Below are positions 9,154 through 17,329 of a DNA stretch of 64,000 bases, piece after piece. This DNA comes from Salipaludibacillus neizhouensis (GTDB taxonomy: Bacteria > Bacillota > Bacilli > Bacillales > Salisediminibacteriaceae), in contig NZ_KZ614146.1 in NCBI RefSeq assembly GCF_002886185.1, forward strand, positions 2,092,930-2,156,929, given 5' to 3'. A program made the translations under genes and the position numbers. How positions within the stretch are numbered: position 1 is the stretch's first letter; each line of letters begins with the position of its first letter. The notes under the pieces were generated by a model. It did not search any database. It saw nothing but the letters and a program-made list of their open reading frames with translations, and was not told the DNA's origin.

Positions 9154-9183
9154 AAAAAACCGCCTCGTCAATAGATAAGGCGG
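9154..9183 (-). terminator. Terminator of the helicase unit
   Basis: CCGCCT and AGGCGG form the stem, followed on the minus strand by a run of six T residues. It separates the helicase gene from recA. Confidence 0.85.
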
Positions 9184-9195
9184 ATTCTATTTTAA

Positions 9196-10779
9196 TTATT
9201 TTCTTTTAGGTCTCGGTTTTGCCGGCTCCAGATTAATTCTGGCACCACTGACTCTCGAGTATTTTAACCCTTCGTACACAAACGGTGCTACTTCTTCTGG
9301 CACTTCCAAGAACGTAAAGTTTTCAAAGATATCTACTCTCCCGACAGATTTCGGATTCACTCCGACAAGACGTGATACTTCATCGACTAATTTTTTCGGT
9401 GTCAAATCTACATTACGCCCAACGTTGATAAAGAAACGGGTCATTCCTTTTTGAGCTCCTGTCTCGCCAAAGTTATACCCATCGTCATTCATATCATCAC
9501 GGCTGTAGAAGGCAAGTTTCATTAAAGCGGTAACCACTTTTTCCGCAGGATATTGGTCTAGTAAATCTGTAACAACACTATCATACAAACTCTCTTCCTC
9601 TTCATCGTTTTCAATTAAATCGATGATTTGACCTTTCCACACATGTTGTTGTTTTTCCACTACCTCTTCCACTGAAGGTAAACTTTGTGCAGGAATATTC
9701 ATCTTAATTTGTGACTCAATAGAACGTAAATGTTTCATTTCTCTTGGTGTAACAAGCGTTAACGCAATACCATCTCTTCCGGCTCTACCCGTTCGTCCGA
9801 TTCTATGGACATAACTCTCCGGATCTTGAGGGATGTCATAGTTGATCACGTGCGTAACATTTTGAACATCTATTCCCCTAGCAGCAACGTCAGTTGCAAT
9901 TAGAAATTCAATTGCTCCATCACGAAACTTTTTCATGACCATATCACGCTGCGATTGAGATAAGTCTCCGTGAAGTCCATCTGCCATATACCCTCTTGCT
10001 TGAAGTGCTTCGGTTAATTCTGCTACACCTTTTTTAGTTCTGCAAAAGATAATTCCTAATTCGATCGTTTCACTATCAATAACTCGGCATAAAGAATCTA
10101 ATTTATTTTTCTCAAGTACTTTATAATAGACTTGATTAATTGAAGGCGCAGTAACGTCTCCTTTGCTAATCGTAATTTGCTTAGGATTTTTCATGTATTT
10201 GTTAGAAAGTTTGCGAATTGCCGGAGGCATTGTCGCTGAAAACAGCATCGTTTGTCGATCACTGTTCACTTGCTTAAGAATCTTTTCAATATCCTCAACA
10301 AAACCCATATCAAGCATTTCATCCGCTTCATCCAAAATAAGCGTATGAACTTTTTGTAATTTTAAAGTACCACGATTCAGGTGATCTAAAATTCTTCCAG
10401 GTGTTCCGACAACTATTTCCACACCTCTATTCAAGGACTTGATCTGATGCCCAATAGATTGCCCCCCGTATACAGGTAAAGTCTGAACATGCATAAATTT
10501 AGAAAGTTTTTGTAATTCTCCTGCTACTTGAATCGCCAATTCTCGTGTAGGAGTTAAAATAAGCGATTGAACATGCTTTTCCTTCGTTAAATGCTCTAAC
10601 AACGGAATTCCAAATGCTGCAGTCTTACCTGTTCCTGTTTGTGCTTGTCCAATGACATCTTGATTTTTTAGTATTTCAGGAATAATTTTTTCCTGAATAG
10701 GTGATGGAGCTTCGAACCCCATATCTTTTATTGCTCTTTGTAACTCATCAGAAATTTCAAACTCTTCGAATTTCATCAT
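9196..10779 (-). CDS. DEAD-box ATP-dependent RNA helicase with DbpA-type RNA-binding domain
   Basis: A 527-residue DEAD-box helicase. AQTGTGKT (residues 46-53), PTREL, TPGR, DEAD (150-153), SAT (181-183) and HRIGRTGR give the two RecA-like domains. The C-terminal part (about 430-515, with FFINVGRNVDLTPKKLV) is a DbpA/DeaD-like RNA-binding fold, ending in a basic Pro/Lys/Arg tail. Such enzymes remodel RNA in ribosome assembly or mRNA decay. CshA-, DeaD- and DbpA-type names are all possible, so no symbol is given. Its ATG overlaps the cinA stop (TAATG), which predicts coupled translation. Two adjacent ATGs (10779 and 10776) are both possible starts behind AAGGTGG. Confidence 0.93.
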   Translation of the reverse strand: MMKFEEFEISDELQRAIKDMGFEAPSPIQEKIIPEILKNQDVIGQAQTGTGKTAAFGIPLLEHLTKEKHVQSLILTPTRELAIQVAGELQKLSKFMHVQTLPVYGGQSIGHQIKSLNRGVEIVVGTPGRILDHLNRGTLKLQKVHTLILDEADEMLDMGFVEDIEKILKQVNSDRQTMLFSATMPPAIRKLSNKYMKNPKQITISKGDVTAPSINQVYYKVLEKNKLDSLCRVIDSETIELGIIFCRTKKGVAELTEALQARGYMADGLHGDLSQSQRDMVMKKFRDGAIEFLIATDVAARGIDVQNVTHVINYDIPQDPESYVHRIGRTGRAGRDGIALTLVTPREMKHLRSIESQIKMNIPAQSLPSVEEVVEKQQHVWKGQIIDLIENDEEEESLYDSVVTDLLDQYPAEKVVTALMKLAFYSRDDMNDDGYNFGETGAQKGMTRFFINVGRNVDLTPKKLVDEVSRLVGVNPKSVGRVDIFENFTFLEVPEEVAPFVYEGLKYSRVSGARINLEPAKPRPKRK

Positions 10780-12029
10780 TATTCATCCACCTTTTCCTTA
10801 CTAAGTTCATGTAGAAGATAATAAAAACCATGCTTTGCAGCTCTTTCACGTATATTTTTTCGGCTACCTGCTAATTGTAATTTAAACACTTCTACATTGT
10901 CATTTACTGCTATTCCAATGTAAACTAGACCTGCACTCTTGCCCTCCAAAGAATCAGGACCTGCAACACCTGTAAAACTGATACCAACATCTGTTTTAAG
11001 TAGTTTCTTTACATTCAAAGCAAGAAGTTCAGCACACCTTTTACTCACTGCGCCTTCTTTGGTTAATACTTCTTGCGGTACAGATAATTGAGCTTCCTTC
11101 ACTGCATTACTATAACATATGATTGCACCCTTAAAAACTGAGGACGATCCAGCAACTTCGGTTAAAGTACTAGAGAAATCCCCTCCTGTCAGGCTCTCTG
11201 CTGCTCCGATTGACAACTTTAATTCTTGAAGTCGGTCAACCACTATACCATGCAACTGTGCCTCTCCTTCACCATAAAAATAGGGAGATACACGACTGAC
11301 AATCTTTTGCTTCAATTCTTCCAGTTTTAGTTCGTTTTCACTCGCATCCGTGCCTTTCACCGTTAACCTTAATGTAACTTCTCCACCTGAAGCTAGAGGC
11401 GCTACAGTTGGATTTGTTTGCGATTCAATAATGTCATCAATTTCGTGAACCAATTGCGATTCCCCAATATTAAAAAAACGTAACACTTTTGATTGAATTT
11501 GATCTTTTGTATGTAATTCCTGTTGTAGAAATGGCCCAGTATATCTTTCAAACATTGGAATCATCTCTGTAGGTGGTCCTGGAAGAAGAATTACTTTCTT
11601 CCCGGATACATCTACTGCCATACCACAGGCCAAGCCATGATCGTTAGGAAATACGTAAGAACCTTGGATTATTAACGCTTGTTTCAGGTTATTTTCCGTC
11701 ATTTTCTTTTCGCGTCCAGCAAAATATGCATGAAGTCTTGCTTCTGTATTCTCGTCATATACGAGTTCCCTACCTGTAACTTTGGCTAGGATTTCTTTCG
11801 TTATATCATCTTTTGTCGGTCCTAAACCACCAGTGAGGATAAGTAAATCGGATCTCTCTAGTGCAGTTTCTACTGTTTTTTCCAAGCGAGCTTCATTATC
11901 CCCCACAACAACATGGTGATAGACATCAATCCCAAGTTTTGAAAGTTCTGAGGATAAAAATGTAGCATTTGAATTTTCGATCTGCCCTAGCAGTAGCTCC
12001 GAACCTACAGCGATAATTTCTGCATTCAT
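10779..12029 (-). CDS. cinA: CinA-family competence/damage-inducible protein
   Basis: The 416-residue protein has an N-terminal molybdopterin-binding-like domain (AEIIAVGSELLLGQ, then GGLGPTKDDITKE) and a C-terminal CinA domain (AAESLTGGDFSSTLT and VGISFTGVAGPD). Members act as nicotinamide-nucleotide amidase and/or ADP-ribose pyrophosphatase in NAD recycling. In B. subtilis cinA is co-expressed with recA under ComK during competence. It starts 24 bases after pgsA behind GGAAGGAT, and its stop overlaps the helicase start, so pgsA-cinA-helicase form one unit. Confidence 0.95.
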   Translation of the reverse strand: MNAEIIAVGSELLLGQIENSNATFLSSELSKLGIDVYHHVVVGDNEARLEKTVETALERSDLLILTGGLGPTKDDITKEILAKVTGRELVYDENTEARLHAYFAGREKKMTENNLKQALIIQGSYVFPNDHGLACGMAVDVSGKKVILLPGPPTEMIPMFERYTGPFLQQELHTKDQIQSKVLRFFNIGESQLVHEIDDIIESQTNPTVAPLASGGEVTLRLTVKGTDASENELKLEELKQKIVSRVSPYFYGEGEAQLHGIVVDRLQELKLSIGAAESLTGGDFSSTLTEVAGSSSVFKGAIICYSNAVKEAQLSVPQEVLTKEGAVSKRCAELLALNVKKLLKTDVGISFTGVAGPDSLEGKSAGLVYIGIAVNDNVEVFKLQLAGSRKNIRERAAKHGFYYLLHELSKEKVDE

Positions 12030-12053
12030 GTTGTAATCATCCTTCCCATACCA

Positions 12054-12632
12054 TCACATTGATTTATTCAAGACATGTTTATTTTTCACAAAATAATCTA
12101 TGCCGGATAGTACTGTTAGAATGACTGCGACATATACCATTATCGTTGCAAAAGGAAAATTCATGAGTTCAAAAATCATGTTATGCAGTAGGAGTGCTGC
12201 TGCTGCAATGATTTGGCTTACTGTTTTCCATTTCCCCCAAGTACTTGCAGCAATAACCTCACCTTCGCCTGAAGCGACAAGTCTTAACCCGGTCACAGCA
12301 AACTCTCTACTTAAGACCACAATAGCTGCCCAAGCAGGGAACATGTCCAAACCAACAAGAGAAACAAAAGCAGCTGTAATAAGCAATTTGTCTGCTAACG
12401 GATCGAGAAACTTCCCCATGTTTGTTACTAAATTATGTTTTCTCGCATAGTAACCATCAAGCCAATCTGTTGCACTGGCAATGATAAAAATGATGGCAGC
12501 AACGAAATGGTGAACGGGAATATCCGCACCTAATATACTCCAAACTCCCCAGTTGAATGGAACAAGCAAAAACACCATAAAAAGAGGGATTAATATAATC
12601 CGTGATATTGTAATTTGATTTGGAATGTTCAC
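12054..12632 (-). CDS. pgsA: Phosphatidylglycerophosphate synthase
   Basis: A 192-residue integral membrane CDP-alcohol phosphotransferase that joins CDP-diacylglycerol to glycerol-3-phosphate, the committed step of phosphatidylglycerol and cardiolipin synthesis. The signature D-x2-D-G-x2-A-R-x8-G-x3-D-x3-D is complete, with Asp56, Asp59, Gly60, Ala63, Arg64, Gly73, Asp77 and Asp81. Several membrane helices surround it. The start codon is GTG, supported by AGGAGG at good spacing. It is the first gene of the pgsA-cinA-helicase unit. CDP-diacylglycerol comes from CdsA, encoded elsewhere in this window. Confidence 0.97.
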   Translation of the reverse strand: MNIPNQITISRIILIPLFMVFLLVPFNWGVWSILGADIPVHHFVAAIIFIIASATDWLDGYYARKHNLVTNMGKFLDPLADKLLITAAFVSLVGLDMFPAWAAIVVLSREFAVTGLRLVASGEGEVIAASTWGKWKTVSQIIAAAALLLHNMIFELMNFPFATIMVYVAVILTVLSGIDYFVKNKHVLNKSM

Positions 12633-12820
12633 GAGAATCCTCCTATCTGCTTCATTTTATTATGTAAATATATTCTGGACCTTTTCAATTTTATCAAAAA
12701 GACAGGCGTAATGCGAATACTAACGATTCTGATTTTTCTTTAATAGCCAAAAGGGATGAATCAAGGCCAAAGCAGACCATATGACACACCCCAATACAAA
12801 CAATATGAAAAATATCTCAT

Positions 12821-12874
12821 AAGAAAAACGCAAAGCGTCTTTTGTTAAATACAGCGTGAGCTTTCGCCACCAAC
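12821..12874. repeat. Dispersed hairpin repeat, extended copy
   Basis: The core (AAGAAAAACG, then AAAGCGTCTTTT) is followed by TTAAATACAGCGTGAGC and a CCACC end. The same order is found at 22267-22320, so similarity between the two copies runs for about 54 bases. Confidence 0.65.
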
Positions 12875-12956
12875 ATTTAAGCATCATTCAAGCCCTCTGT
12901 TCAAAAGCATACATCTCTTAAAATGAAGAATATTATAAACTTTTCAGCTTGCAAAA

Positions 12957-12994
12957 AAGCACTGAAAAAGTGCAAATCGACTTTTTCAGTACTT
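12957..12994 (-). terminator. rodZ terminator
   Basis: AAGCACTGAAAAAGT and ACTTTTTCAGTACTT form a 15-bp stem with one G-T pair, followed by a T run on the minus strand. The stem core resembles that of the terminator at 1476. Confidence 0.85.
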
Positions 12995-13021
12995 TTCTCT
13001 TAATACTGAATTATTTTTTGA

Positions 13022-13945
13022 TTACGATTCTAACTCCACTTCAACATATTGTCGAACCCCTGCATCGTCGTTTTGATACTCCAATAGCTCATCGTTAATA
13101 TAAATATCAGCTGTTGTTACGTTTCCAAGATTAAAAATAATGTGTGATTCATCTGAGACGTCTAAAGAAACAGTATCACCTTGAGTATGCGGTCCTTCAT
13201 GAAGACTATCGCCATCCGAATTAGAAATTCCGATCCAACTGTCTCCCGCGACTTCTATGCGAATCTCAAAGCTGTCCGTGCCTGAAAGTTGGTAGAAAGA
13301 ACGATTACCCTCTATTGAGTCTAAAGTCATTGACTGAGCTACTTCTTCTTCCTCTTCTTCATTATTCTCTACACTGTTTGCATTATTCTCATTTTCACTA
13401 CCGTTGGCAGCGCTGCTATCTTCTTCACTACTAGCATTACTCACTGCTTCTTCATTCCCGTCGACGGTTTCATTCTCCTCGTTGACGGAATCAGTGATTT
13501 CAAGAGACGGCTGCTCCTGTTGTTGTTCTCTCGGAACAGATGCATCATCACTATTGCCTTGATTGAAAAGCCAGATTCCACATGCAATAACTAAAAGAAA
13601 AATTACAAGCACAATCGTAGGGATGAACGATGCAAAACGAGATTTACGCCTCACTGTTCTAGGTTTTGAACGATTTACTCTTGGCGGAAGATCGACCCGT
13701 TCTCTCTTGGGTTGAGGTAATTCCTCCTTGTGCTCATCAAAAATCATATCAGGATCTAAACCTACTGCTTCTGAGTAGCTTTTCACAAAAGCTCTGGCAT
13801 AAAATTCACCTGGCATCTTTGAAAAGTTACCTTCTTCTATTGCCATTAAATAACGCTTTTGTATTTTTGTGACTTTTTGCATTTCCTCTAGCGTATAACC
13901 TTTTTCTTCTCTAGCTGACTTTAGTCTAATTCCTAGTTCTGACAT
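13022..13945 (-). CDS. rodZ: RodZ-like cytoskeletal membrane protein (YmfM)
   Basis: A 307-residue bitopic protein. Residues 1-70 are a Cro/XRE-type helix-turn-helix (GIRLKSAREEKGYTLEEM), then a basic juxtamembrane stretch, one transmembrane helix (about 107-127), an extracytoplasmic linker (about 130-205) extremely rich in Asp, Glu, Asn and Ser with a run of six Glu, and a C-terminal beta domain. RodZ links MreB to the cell-elongation machinery and helps set rod shape. The acidic linker fits life at raised salt, which is inference. It starts 16 bases after ymfK with only a weak GTGGGTG site. Confidence 0.92.
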   Translation of the reverse strand: MSELGIRLKSAREEKGYTLEEMQKVTKIQKRYLMAIEEGNFSKMPGEFYARAFVKSYSEAVGLDPDMIFDEHKEELPQPKRERVDLPPRVNRSKPRTVRRKSRFASFIPTIVLVIFLLVIACGIWLFNQGNSDDASVPREQQQEQPSLEITDSVNEENETVDGNEEAVSNASSEEDSSAANGSENENNANSVENNEEEEEEVAQSMTLDSIEGNRSFYQLSGTDSFEIRIEVAGDSWIGISNSDGDSLHEGPHTQGDTVSLDVSDESHIIFNLGNVTTADIYINDELLEYQNDDAGVRQYVEVELES

Positions 13946-13960
13946 TTAAACACCCACTAA

Positions 13961-14734
13961 CTACCTGATATCAAAGGATGAGAAGCCTGATTCTACAGCC
14001 TCGTATGTAATTTCTTCGTTCTCATCACTTCGAAGTTCAATGATATAATCAAAATCTTTTAAAGTATATTCCGTTTCCCTAATAAATATATCAGGGTGCT
14101 CTACAACTTTTGTTGCAGGAAGTCTCATCATTTCCGATACAAGCATTTGATGCCTTTCTGACGCTCTCATTGTAGACACGATTCCATCAATAATATAAAT
14201 ATGATGTTCTGACATTTCATCATCGGCAAGTTGACTGCGTATTGTCTGTTTTAAAAGAGTGGAGGATAAAAAAGACCACCTTTTGTTCGCACAGACACTT
14301 GCAGCGACAACAGACTCTGTTTTGCCGACACGCGGCATTCCACGAATACCAATTAGGCGATGACCATCTTTTTTAAACAATTCCGCCATGAAATCCACCA
14401 GGATTCCAAGTTCTTCACGTGTAAAGCGAAATGTTTTTTTTTCATCCTCATCCCGCTCAATATAACGACCATGCATAACAGCTAATCTGTCGCGAAGCTT
14501 TGGTTGGCGGATTTTACGTAACGTGATCACATCCATCGTTTCAAGAATCAATCTTAGTCGCATGATAGCTTCATCATTAACACTTTTAATTAACATTCCT
14601 CTTCGACGGTGCTCAACACCATTAATTGTAACAATATTTATATGGAGCATTCCCAATAAAGAAGCAATTTCACCAAGTAGCCCTGGTCGATTTTCATGGA
14701 TTTGATATTCCATGTACCACTCTTTTTGTTCCAT
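13961..14734 (-). CDS. ymfK: DUF3388-family protein YmfK
   Basis: A 257-residue conserved Bacillaceae protein of unknown function. The N-terminal 80 residues look like an ACT-type regulatory fold (YQIHENRPGLLGEIASLLG). The middle part carries a P-loop-like GMPRVGKTES, followed by YIIDGIV, which could act as a Walker B strand. So a ligand-sensing domain joined to a nucleotide-binding domain is a fair structural guess, but no activity is known to me. GGGAG precedes the ATG. It is co-transcribed with rodZ. Confidence 0.88.
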   Translation of the reverse strand: MEQKEWYMEYQIHENRPGLLGEIASLLGMLHINIVTINGVEHRRRGMLIKSVNDEAIMRLRLILETMDVITLRKIRQPKLRDRLAVMHGRYIERDEDEKKTFRFTREELGILVDFMAELFKKDGHRLIGIRGMPRVGKTESVVAASVCANKRWSFLSSTLLKQTIRSQLADDEMSEHHIYIIDGIVSTMRASERHQMLVSEMMRLPATKVVEHPDIFIRETEYTLKDFDYIIELRSDENEEITYEAVESGFSSFDIR

Positions 14735-14923
14735 TGGTAACTCCCTTCGTTTAGTTTAGCATATGTCTCTTGCTATCATAATAGATTTTTTTCATCTTTA
14801 AAAGGGATTTATGAAAATCCGGGATAATTCCTTCAGGTTTTAGGCAATATTTCCAAAAATAATTGAAAAATGTGGGAAACTATGTGAAACAATATAAATA
14901 TATTGGCAATTTCGATAAAGAGA

Positions 14924-14961
14924 AAGAGCACCGTCATAGAGACGATGCTAGAAAAGCTCTT
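14924..14961 (-). terminator. Terminator after ymfJ
   Basis: AAGAGC and GCTCTT enclose an inner CGTC/GACG stem, and T-rich sequence follows on the minus strand. It lies right after the ymfJ stop. Confidence 0.55.
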
Positions 14962-14971
14962 CTTATTCACT

Positions 14972-15217
14972 CTATTTTTGTACAAGTTTTACCATCATAT
15001 TAGCTATTGCATGTTGTTCTTCTTCAGATGCAACAGACCACATATCGGCTAACACTTGCTCTTGCTCATTCTTTGGTTGTACTTCATCAGCTAAATATTC
15101 TCCAACTTGATAAGCTACCTCTGAGACAGTTGACTGATCCATTCCATCACTTTGACCTTGATCAAGTTTGCCGCCTAAGAAGTCTTTCCATTGATCCCAA
15201 TGATCTAATACAGACAT
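14972..15217 (-). CDS. ymfJ: DUF3243-family protein YmfJ
   Basis: An 81-residue acidic protein (MSVLDHWDQWKDFLGGKLDQ at the start) found at this position in many Bacillaceae. It is predicted soluble and mostly helical, with no membrane segment or recognised catalytic motif. Function is unknown. AAAAGGAGG gives a clear start. It lies about 80 bases after ymfI and ends at a terminator, so it is the last gene of the ymfF-ymfH-ymfI-ymfJ unit or a small unit of its own. Confidence 0.88.
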   Translation of the reverse strand: MSVLDHWDQWKDFLGGKLDQGQSDGMDQSTVSEVAYQVGEYLADEVQPKNEQEQVLADMWSVASEEEQHAIANMMVKLVQK

Positions 15218-15297
15218 GCTTCATTCCTCCTTTTTGTTATCTTCGTGTTTATTTTCTCACGAAAGAAGAATATTATTCACACCTGTAAAAGATTCGT

Positions 15298-16029
15298 TTA
15301 ACAATACCAAGCACCGTTAAGCCGGAGTATATGTCCATTCATATAAGTCATTTCGGGCGATATCAGAAATTCTACCGCTACCGCTACTTCCCTTGCCTCA
15401 CCTATGCGACCTGCAGGTATACTATTCTCCAGATGCTCCATTTCCTCCAGCGTATACTCATCTAACATTTTTGTTTTTATGGCACCTGGTGCGATACCGT
15501 TTACTTGAATTCCACTAGGTGCTACTTCTTTAGCTAATGCTTTCACAAATGCATTCTGTCCGCCTTTAATCATTGAGTATGACACCTCATTCGAAGCTCC
15601 AGTTTCGCCCCAAATAGAAGTAATAAAGATTATTTTTCCTTTTTTGTTTGAAATCATCGCCGGTAAGAACTCTTTTGTAATCATCGATGGTGTGATAAGA
15701 CCAATAGCCATTTCCGTAGCCAGTTCGTCTTGTGAAATGTCTTGTAATAACCCGGAGTTTGACACTCCAGCATTATGAACAATGACCTCTGGAGTAATGG
15801 ATAGTGATTGGATAATACTTATTGTTTCTGTTGCATCAGCAAAATCTGCTTGAAATATTTTGCAATTGCTCTTATACGTTTTCTCTATTTCCAGTAAAAG
15901 TTTATCCATTGCGGATCTATTTTTATGATAGTGGAGAATTAAGTCATAGCCTGCCTTTGCAAGTCTAATACTAATCTCATGACCAATATCCCCACTGGCA
16001 CCGGAAATAAATGCTACAGGTCTAGTCAT
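15298..16029 (-). CDS. ymfI: Elongation factor P 5-aminopentanone reductase (YmfI), SDR family
   Basis: A 243-residue short-chain dehydrogenase/reductase. The N-terminal SGASGDIG is the NAD(P)-binding glycine motif, HNAGVSNSG follows, and Ser/Tyr/Lys catalytic residues are in ITSIWGETGASNEVSYSMIKGG. In B. subtilis YmfI reduces the 5-aminopentanone group on EF-P Lys32 to 5-aminopentanol, which is needed for swarming. The frame can be extended upstream to a TTG at 16059, but that lacks a ribosome-binding site; the ATG at 16029 overlaps the ymfH stop and gives the normal family N-terminus. GAGG lies 15 bases before it, so coupling to ymfH is likely. Start certainty is moderate. Confidence 0.88.
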   Translation of the reverse strand: MTRPVAFISGASGDIGHEISIRLAKAGYDLILHYHKNRSAMDKLLLEIEKTYKSNCKIFQADFADATETISIIQSLSITPEVIVHNAGVSNSGLLQDISQDELATEMAIGLITPSMITKEFLPAMISNKKGKIIFITSIWGETGASNEVSYSMIKGGQNAFVKALAKEVAPSGIQVNGIAPGAIKTKMLDEYTLEEMEHLENSIPAGRIGEAREVAVAVEFLISPEMTYMNGHILRLNGAWYC

Positions 16030-17329
16030 TACTATTCGTGCTATCCTCACTTTTAACAATACATTGACTCATCTGAGTATCCAACGTGAAATGCTCTTTC
16101 ATCGTTTCTTTTAATTGCTCTAAAGTTAATGACTCAAGCATAGGGATTACATGAAATAGATCCATATCATTAAAACGATAACGGGTAAATTGGTTTGCAA
16201 TAAATTCAGGAGAGTTCATCGCCTTTAGGAAATATCCGATTTTCTTTTTTCGAATTCTATCTATTGCTTCTTGGTCAATAGGCTGTTCAATAAAATCTTT
16301 TACCATCTCTTCAATTCGGGAAGCTAATAGTTCTGGGTCATTGGAATCTCCACCGATGACAGAAAAACCAAATCCTTGCTCTGCTGTATAATCAAAACTA
16401 AAGCTATCATCAATTAATCCTTCTTCATAAAGGCTTTGATAATTTGTTGAACTTTGTCCAAACATCATTTCCAGAACTAACTGTAACGATAACTCATGTC
16501 TTAAAAGGTCTTCACCGCTTCTATTTGGATTTTTATCCTTAATACCTACTAAACATTTCCCTGTATTAACTGGCATAGGAATAACTTTTTTCTTTGTACT
16601 AACTTCTGAAGATTCCGATTCAAAAAAGCGTTTAATCTCTTCAGGTTTTGCGAACGTTTTTGCTTTTTGATTGTTTTTCACTTGTTCCATCACTTCATCA
16701 GGGACTACATTTCCAACGATAAATAAAACCATGTTACTAGGATGATAAAATGTTTCATAACATGTATATAGTAATTCTTTCGTTGTTTTCATAATTGAGT
16801 CTACTGTCCCTGCAATATCAATAGAAACAGGATGATTTTGGTACATTGCTGTCAACAAACCAAAGAAATTTTGCCAATCCGGATTATCTTCATACATCTT
16901 AATTTCCTGTTCAATAATTCCTTTTTCTTTTTCAACAGATTCATCTGTAAAATAAGGTTTCTGAACAAAATTCATTAATGTTTCAAGATTATCTTTTACA
17001 TTCATCGTACTTGAAAATAAATAAGCTGTTCTCGTAAAGCTAGTAAATGCATTTGCCGATGCGCCTTGTTTACTGAACTGTTGGAATACATCGCCTTCTT
17101 CGTCATCGAACATTTTATGCTCTAAAAAGTGAGCAATACCATCTGGTACTCGTGTCTTTTCATCTTTACCAAGAGGAGTAAAATGATTATCGATAGATCC
17201 GTATTTAGTTGTAAACGTTGCAAATGTTTTATTAAACCCTTTTTTAGGCAAAACATACACCTGCAGACCGTTAGATAGTTCTTCCGCATAAAGCGTCTCT
17301 TGTAATTGATCAAATGTAAGCTTACTCAT
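16022..17329 (-). CDS. ymfH: M16-family peptidase-like protein YmfH (EF-P modification-associated)
   Basis: A 435-residue M16 (pitrilysin/insulinase) protein. It keeps the inverted zinc motif HFLEH at residues 67-71 and the downstream glutamate in IIEQEIKMYEDNP, so it looks catalytically competent. It is the partner of YmfF, and both accompany ymfI, whose product finishes the EF-P side chain; a direct role in that modification is an association and not shown here. It starts within the end of ymfF (ATGA overlap) behind AAAGGAGG. Confidence 0.92.
   Translation of the reverse strand: MSKLTFDQLQETLYAEELSNGLQVYVLPKKGFNKTFATFTTKYGSIDNHFTPLGKDEKTRVPDGIAHFLEHKMFDDEEGDVFQQFSKQGASANAFTSFTRTAYLFSSTMNVKDNLETLMNFVQKPYFTDESVEKEKGIIEQEIKMYEDNPDWQNFFGLLTAMYQNHPVSIDIAGTVDSIMKTTKELLYTCYETFYHPSNMVLFIVGNVVPDEVMEQVKNNQKAKTFAKPEEIKRFFESESSEVSTKKKVIPMPVNTGKCLVGIKDKNPNRSGEDLLRHELSLQLVLEMMFGQSSTNYQSLYEEGLIDDSFSFDYTAEQGFGFSVIGGDSNDPELLASRIEEMVKDFIEQPIDQEAIDRIRKKKIGYFLKAMNSPEFIANQFTRYRFNDMDLFHVIPMLESLTLEQLKETMKEHFTLDTQMSQCIVKSEDSTNSND

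Larger units (their letters stand above)
12633..13021. other. Intergenic region between rodZ and pgsA
   Basis: This gap of about 390 bases has no gene. It holds the extended copy of the dispersed repeat (12821-12874) and the rodZ terminator (12957-12994). The pgsA promoter should lie here, but none stood out. Confidence 0.6.
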
